Below are positions 6,412 to 9,990 of a stretch of 9,990 nt of DNA, in pieces. The notes beneath the pieces were generated by a model. The model did no database searches. It was not told where the DNA came from and saw nothing but the letters and a program-made list of their open reading frames with translations. Every line of letters begins with the position of its first letter. The stretch's first letter is position 1. The position numbers and the translations under genes are program-made. Location of the stretch: contig JAGHSP010000143.1 in assembly GCA_018065815.1 (NCBI GenBank), forward strand, positions 1 to 9,990. Reading direction: 5' to 3'. Origin of the DNA: Candidatus Sodaliphilus limicaballi (lineage in GTDB: Bacteria; Bacteroidota; Bacteroidia; Bacteroidales; Muribaculaceae).

Positions 6412-6930
6412 ATGAATACCAAATCATCGTCAACGGCTCTTTATAACTTGAGCCTCACGCAGGGCAAGTCATACTTGTTTGCAACCTTGTTTATCATCGG
6501 AAACATTGTTTTTCCGCAGTTGTGTCACCTTTACCCCAAGGGCGGGCTCATTATACTGCCCATTTATTTCTTTACCTTGATCGCTTCATATAAATATGGT
6601 GTGAAGGTAGGTTTGATTACTGCGATTTTGTCACCATTGATCAATCATGTTTTCTTCGGTATGCCACCTGCTGCCACATTACCAATTATCCTTGTTAAGT
6701 CTTCAATTCTTGCCATTGCCGCTTCGGTTGTTGCTAGAAAATTTAATCGTGTGGCATTGCTTGGGGTTACTCTCGCTGTTGTTGCTTACCAGTTGTTGGG
6801 TGGATTGGTAGAGTGGGGTATCACCGGTTCGGTACAGGCTGCTTTGCAAGATATATGGCTTGGATATCCTGGTATCTTTATCCAGATTTTGGGAGGTTAT
6901 GCAGTCTTAAAGTATTTGTTGAAGAAATAA
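6412..6930 (+). CDS. ECF transporter S-component-like membrane protein
   Basis: A 172-residue integral membrane protein with about six hydrophobic segments, roughly at 20-38, 43-61, 65-82, 88-107, 112-133 and 150-169, and a basic C-terminus. Size and layout, and sequence such as YGVKVGLITAILSPLINHVFF, fit substrate-binding S components of energy-coupling factor vitamin transporters. Such proteins bind a vitamin or precursor and work with separate EcfT and EcfA ATPase subunits, which are not in this window. The substrate cannot be told from sequence; none of the named S-component signatures (BioY, ThiT, RibU) is clear to me. It is 12 bases after the DUF1893 gene and 11 before the reductase gene, so co-transcription is likely and the substrate may feed these enzymes. 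Confidence 0.7.
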   Translation: MNTKSSSTALYNLSLTQGKSYLFATLFIIGNIVFPQLCHLYPKGGLIILPIYFFTLIASYKYGVKVGLITAILSPLINHVFFGMPPAATLPIILVKSSILAIAASVVARKFNRVALLGVTLAVVAYQLLGGLVEWGITGSVQAALQDIWLGYPGIFIQILGGYAVLKYLLKK

Positions 6931-6941
6931 TCATCAACTAA

Positions 6942-8039
6942 ATGGAATACAAGCAGTACAACGGGTTTGGTTTGTCTCGATTGGGTTATGGTGCCATGCG
7001 TCTTCCCGAGAAGGACGGACGCATTGACCGTGAGGTTGCTTCAACCCTTATTGACAAGGCGATAAAAGGAGGTGTGACCTACATCGACACGGCTGTTGTG
7101 TATCATGCTGGTGACAGCGAGGTATTCCTGGGTGAAGTGTTGAAGAATTACAGCAGGGATAGTTATTGCCTGGCTTCGAAATTTACTATAAATGCCTCTC
7201 CGGACTATAAAACAATGTTTGAAGAGCAGTTGCAGCGATTGGGCACGGATTACCTGGATTTCTATCTCATGCACGGCATTGGCGATAGCACCGCGCAGAG
7301 GTATATCGATGAAGGGGCTGTTGATTATTTCTTGGAGCAAAAGCGCAAAGGCCGCATCAGGTTCCTGGGTTTCTCCACGCATGCCAGTCCGGAAGTACTC
7401 AAAAAATTCGTCAGTCATCACCAGTGGGATTTCGCGCAGATGCAGCTCAACTACTTTGACTGGAACTTTTCTCATACCGAAGAAGAATATAACATATTGC
7501 GTGACAACAATATCCCCATCGTCGTCATGGAGCCCGTGAGAGGCGGGCGGCTTGCCGACTTGACGCCCGAAGCCAACGCGATGCTCAAAGTGGCACATCC
7601 AGAGTGGAGCATCGCTTCGTGGGCATTTAGATTTGTGCGTAGCTTGCCCCAAGTGCAGGTGATTTTGAGCGGAATGACCACTCTTAATCAAGTTGAAGAC
7701 AACCTTGCTACATTTAGCAGCGATAATAATTTCACTGAAAAAGACCGCGAAATTCTTTTTGAGGCTGCTAGGCTGTTCAGGAGTCAAGTGCACATTCCTT
7801 GCACTTCGTGCAGATATTGCTGTGAAACATGTCCTTCGGAGATCAATATCCCAGAGTGGTTAAAGTTGTATAACAGGTCAAAAATTGACGGAGGATGGGT
7901 AATTAAACGATTTGGCGACGCTGTGGAATCAAAAGGCGTTCCTGCCGATTGCGTTGCTTGCCGCGAGTGTATAAAGCAGTGTCCTCAAGGCATTGACATC
8001 CCTTCGTTGCTTGAAGAGTTGACCGACGCCTTGCGTTGA
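6942..8039 (+). CDS. Aldo/keto reductase with C-terminal two-[4Fe-4S] ferredoxin-like domain
   Basis: A 365-residue cytosolic oxidoreductase. Residues 1-270 form the aldo/keto reductase TIM barrel, with the catalytic tetrad visible as Asp49 (YIDTA), Tyr54 (VVYHAGDSE), Lys80 (LASKF) and His111 (LMHGI), and the MEPVRGGRLA segment (196-205). The C-terminus adds two cysteine motifs of the ferredoxin type, CxxCxxCxxxCP at 287-298 and again at 337-348, able to bind two [4Fe-4S] clusters. Proteins of this build occur in anaerobes and probably exchange electrons with ferredoxin or another redox partner, possibly through NAD(P)H or flavin, rather than acting only as NADPH-dependent carbonyl reductases. 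The substrate is unknown. It is the last gene of the DUF1893/ECF operon; the convergent carbonic anhydrase gene ends 35 bases further on. No strong terminator is visible between them. Confidence 0.9.
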   Translation: MEYKQYNGFGLSRLGYGAMRLPEKDGRIDREVASTLIDKAIKGGVTYIDTAVVYHAGDSEVFLGEVLKNYSRDSYCLASKFTINASPDYKTMFEEQLQRLGTDYLDFYLMHGIGDSTAQRYIDEGAVDYFLEQKRKGRIRFLGFSTHASPEVLKKFVSHHQWDFAQMQLNYFDWNFSHTEEEYNILRDNNIPIVVMEPVRGGRLADLTPEANAMLKVAHPEWSIASWAFRFVRSLPQVQVILSGMTTLNQVEDNLATFSSDNNFTEKDREILFEAARLFRSQVHIPCTSCRYCCETCPSEINIPEWLKLYNRSKIDGGWVIKRFGDAVESKGVPADCVACRECIKQCPQGIDIPSLLEELTDALR

Positions 8040-8074
8040 AAAGTGAGGAAATTAAGTATCGGATTTAAAACTAA

Positions 8075-8617
8075 TTACTTTACCTCGCAGAGTTTGCCTG
8101 TTGTACTATCAATGATGAAACCGCGCACGTTGACATCGCGGGGCATGAGAGGGTGGTTGACGATAGTGTCAACAGTTCGGCGCACACTGTCGTCGGTGTC
8201 ATGAAAACCTTCAAGCCAGTGATCGAGGTCGATGCCGCAACGCTTGATTGTGTCAAAAGTCTCCTCTGTGATGCCTCGTTCAATCATGTGGTGCTCAAAC
8301 TCCTTAAAGCTCATGTGGCATGCGCCGCATGTAGTATGTGCCACAACCATTATCTCGTTAACCCCCAGTTCGTAAACTGCTACGAGGAGTGAACGCATTG
8401 CCGAGTCAAAAGGAGTGATGATTAGGCCTCCAGCGTTTTTGATGAGTTTTGCGTCGCCGTTGCGAAGTCCCAGTGCGGCAGGTAGCAGTTCGGTGAGTCG
8501 TGTGTCCATGCACGAGAGCACGGCTAGCTTCTTCTCGGGATACTTGGTAGCAAGAAACTGTTCGTATTCGCGTTTCTCGACAAACCGTTCGTTAAATTCT
8601 AAAATCTGGTCAATCAT
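8075..8617 (-). CDS. Beta-class carbonic anhydrase (small type)
   Basis: A 180-residue zinc enzyme interconverting carbon dioxide and bicarbonate in the cytoplasm. The zinc ligands are Cys36, His94 and Cys97 (SCMDTR at 35-40 and HTTCGAC at 94-100), with the Asp38/Arg40 dyad that controls active-site opening in this class. Length and motif spacing fit the compact beta-carbonic anhydrases found in many Firmicutes, Actinobacteria and Bacteroidetes. Bicarbonate supply would serve carboxylation reactions such as those leading to succinate in Bacteroidales. Its ATG at 8617 overlaps the crcB stop as ATGA, so the two are almost certainly co-transcribed and translationally coupled. Confidence 0.93.
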   Translation of the reverse strand: MIDQILEFNERFVEKREYEQFLATKYPEKKLAVLSCMDTRLTELLPAALGLRNGDAKLIKNAGGLIITPFDSAMRSLLVAVYELGVNEIMVVAHTTCGACHMSFKEFEHHMIERGITEETFDTIKRCGIDLDHWLEGFHDTDDSVRRTVDTIVNHPLMPRDVNVRGFIIDSTTGKLCEVK

Positions 8618-9000
8618 AATGATAAGTGTTTGCCTATGTATTGTCCTAGAACAAGAGCTAGAAAGCCAATAGTCACGCTAAATACAATATAACCAGCGGC
8701 CCATAAGAGGCCGTCGTTTTTTATTAGCATTCCGCTCTCGTTGATAAACGTGGAAAAAGTGGTGAAACCCCCGCAGAAGCCTGTGATGGCTAGGAGTTTA
8801 GTGCTGTCGTTCATGATTCCGTGCGTCCACTGCATGCTTGACAATATCCCTATGAGCAAGCATCCCACGATGTTGACCGTGAATGTGCCGTAGGGAAAAA
8901 TTGACGAGGAAATGCATGACGCGGCAAGTTTAGAGATAAGGAACCGTAGCCCTCCTCCCATGAAACTTCCAGCACCGACTATAAAAAATTCCTTAAACAT
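8614..9000 (-). CDS. crcB: Fluoride channel CrcB/Fluc
   Basis: A 128-residue membrane protein with four transmembrane segments that expels fluoride as a dual-topology dimer. Family signatures are visible: GAGSFMGGGLRF near the N-terminus, GTFTVNIVGCLLIG in the second helix and GFCGGFTTFSTF in the third, with the paired phenylalanines and the central break that form the fluoride pore. The length is normal and the copy is single, consistent with the homodimeric form. It is the first gene of a two-gene operon with the carbonic anhydrase. Its promoter lies too close to the start codon to leave room for a fluoride riboswitch. Confidence 0.93.
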   Translation of the reverse strand: MFKEFFIVGAGSFMGGGLRFLISKLAASCISSSIFPYGTFTVNIVGCLLIGILSSMQWTHGIMNDSTKLLAITGFCGGFTTFSTFINESGMLIKNDGLLWAAGYIVFSVTIGFLALVLGQYIGKHLSL

Positions 9001-9016
9001 GAAAATAACTTTTTTG

Positions 9017-9024
9017 CAAAGTTA
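9017..9024 (-). promoter_or_regulatory. Promoter (-7 box) of crcB-carbonic anhydrase operon
   Basis: Read on the - strand the sequence is TAACTTTG, a full match to the Bacteroidetes TAnnTTTG box, only 16 bases before the crcB ATG. The leader would be about ten bases, very short, with no Shine-Dalgarno sequence, as is usual in this phylum. Confidence 0.6.
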
Positions 9025-9088
9025 CAAAAAAGAGCGAATGGTTAATAACTTTAATGAATAAATAGGCAAATAATTGCAAAAAAAATCG

Positions 9089-9096
9089 TAAATTTG
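9089..9096 (+). promoter_or_regulatory. Promoter (-7 box) of dxs
   Basis: TAAATTTG matches TAnnTTTG and lies in AT-rich DNA divergent from the crcB promoter, with no clear -33 box. Transcription would begin about 9103, leaving a leader of some 175 bases before the dxs ATG. Within that leader GCGGT (9123-9127) can pair with ACTGC (9133-9137). I see no known riboswitch and no convincing small gene in 9097-9277. Confidence 0.5.
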
Positions 9097-9277
9097 CATG
9101 TTATAGGGCACAAAAAGTCCGAGCGGTTTGAGACTGCATTGATTGGTGTTTTTAGCCTTTGCGTGATAGAAGCATTGTTTCATGTAGTCTTAATGGACAG
9201 GCGAGTTTAATAATCTGGTGAAATTCAGTTTGTTGCTTGCTTTTTGATACCCTGTGTTTAAAAGTAATTGTAATAGT

Positions 9278-9990
9278 ATGACCGAAAAGGATTATATAAA
9301 AAATAATTTCCCTTTGTTGTCGGGAATAGACAGCCCGGCCGACTTGAAGAAACTTCGTGTGGAACAGCTTCCTGCTGTGTGCAATGAGTTGCGCAATTTC
9401 ATGATCCATGAGTTGTCGACCAACCCAGGCCACTTTGCTTCGAGTATGGGGGCTGTTGAGATTGTCGTTGCGCTGCATTATGTGCTTGACACGCCTCATG
9501 ACCGCATTGTGTGGGACGTGGGGCATCAGGCTTATGCTCACAAGATCATTACCGGACGGCGTGACATGTTTAGCCAAAACCGCACTATGGGCGGGCTGAG
9601 CGGGTTCCCCAATCCCAACGAAAGCGAATATGACACTTTCATTGCTGGACATGCATCTAATTCTATATCGGCAGGTTTGGGTATGTCTATTGCGAGCGAA
9701 CTTTGCAAGGATGTTGACCGAAAAGTTGTGGCTGTGATAGGCGATGCTTCTATAAGCGGCGGTCTTGCTTTTGAGGGCCTAAACAATGCCGCGATGCAGG
9801 AGAATAACTTGCTTATTATCCTTAACGACAATGATATGTCCATTGATCGCCCTGTGGGTGCATTGAGCAACTACATCACCAATTTATCGACATCGAAGCG
9901 TTATAATAACCTGCGTTACAAAATCTATACATTCATGCGTCGTCATGGAATGATTGGGGATAGCGGCAAGGGTATAATGCTGAGATTTAA
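9278..9990 (+). CDS. dxs: 1-deoxy-D-xylulose-5-phosphate synthase, N-terminal 237 residues (cut by window end)
   Basis: This is the first, thiamine-diphosphate-binding part of DXS, which condenses pyruvate with glyceraldehyde 3-phosphate to open the MEP pathway of isoprenoid synthesis and also feeds thiamine and pyridoxal synthesis. Visible motifs: PGHFASSMGAVEIVVALHYV, then WDVGHQAYAHKI with the conserved His, FPNPNESEYDTFIAGHAS with the second His, the cofactor and magnesium motif VIGDASISGGLAFEGLNNA, and the metal ligand region LNDNDMSI. The usual GDG is GDA here, which I recall as normal in Bacteroidetes. The frame is open to the window edge; a full protein would be about 630 residues. 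The start is the ATG at 9278. Confidence 0.96.
   Translation, partial: MTEKDYIKNNFPLLSGIDSPADLKKLRVEQLPAVCNELRNFMIHELSTNPGHFASSMGAVEIVVALHYVLDTPHDRIVWDVGHQAYAHKIITGRRDMFSQNRTMGGLSGFPNPNESEYDTFIAGHASNSISAGLGMSIASELCKDVDRKVVAVIGDASISGGLAFEGLNNAAMQENNLLIILNDNDMSIDRPVGALSNYITNLSTSKRYNNLRYKIYTFMRRHGMIGDSGKGIMLRF

Noticed and set aside
8040..8090. Bidirectional terminator between the reductase and carbonic anhydrase genes
   Set aside because: Only a loose imperfect match (GAGG...CCTC with broken pairing) is seen; not strong enough to call.
9001..9060. Fluoride riboswitch upstream of crcB
   Set aside because: No matching conserved sequence, and the promoter box at 9017-9024 leaves only about ten bases of leader.
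1..9990. CRISPR arrays, tRNA or rRNA genes
   Set aside because: No regularly spaced repeats and no tRNA- or rRNA-like sequence were seen on either strand.

Overview
The window looks like a Bacteroidales chromosome, plausibly a gut Muribaculaceae-type organism. That is an inference from three things: TAnnTTTG-type -7 promoter boxes (several upstream of starts), the absence of clear Shine-Dalgarno sites, and tandem secreted DUF3857/transglutaminase-like proteins typical of Bacteroidetes. The family-level placement is tentative. The window mixes ordinary housekeeping genes with a mobile-element-damaged stretch in the middle.

Layout. Bases 1-99 are the 3' end (domains V and VI) of a group II intron on the + strand; its reverse transcriptase would lie off the left edge. 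On the - strand follow two overlapping genes (ATGA overlap) for DUF3857/transglutaminase-like proteins. The downstream one (117-1970) has a signal peptide and a plausible Cys-His-Glu active site. The upstream one (1967-3817) lacks a signal peptide and the start of its domain, and its active site is degenerate. Upstream of it sits an IS110-family insertion sequence (transposase 4046-5113, - strand) with a GC-rich hairpin cluster on its 5' side, a good candidate for the IS110 bridge RNA. Then comes a decayed stretch (about 5340-5925) with a cluster of strong hairpins of unknown kind and a frameshifted, stop-containing remnant of a protein resembling phage or mobile-element proteins.

From 5934 ordinary chromosome resumes. 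A promoter and a dyad-symmetric possible operator precede a compact + strand operon: a DUF1893 (TM1506-like, deaminase-fold) protein, an ECF-transporter S-component-like membrane protein, and an aldo/keto reductase with two [4Fe-4S] motifs. The operon layout suggests an uncharacterised uptake-and-conversion pathway for a small molecule. Convergent to it is a two-gene - strand operon of crcB (fluoride channel) and a small beta-carbonic anhydrase, again with an ATGA overlap. The window ends in the first 237 codons of dxs (1-deoxy-D-xylulose-5-phosphate synthase, MEP isoprenoid pathway), on the + strand with a promoter and a long leader of about 175 nt.

Most notable points: the intron 3' end, the IS-associated truncation of an exported protein gene, the candidate bridge RNA, the unexplained hairpin cluster at 5410-5573, and the DUF1893/ECF/Fe-S reductase operon.
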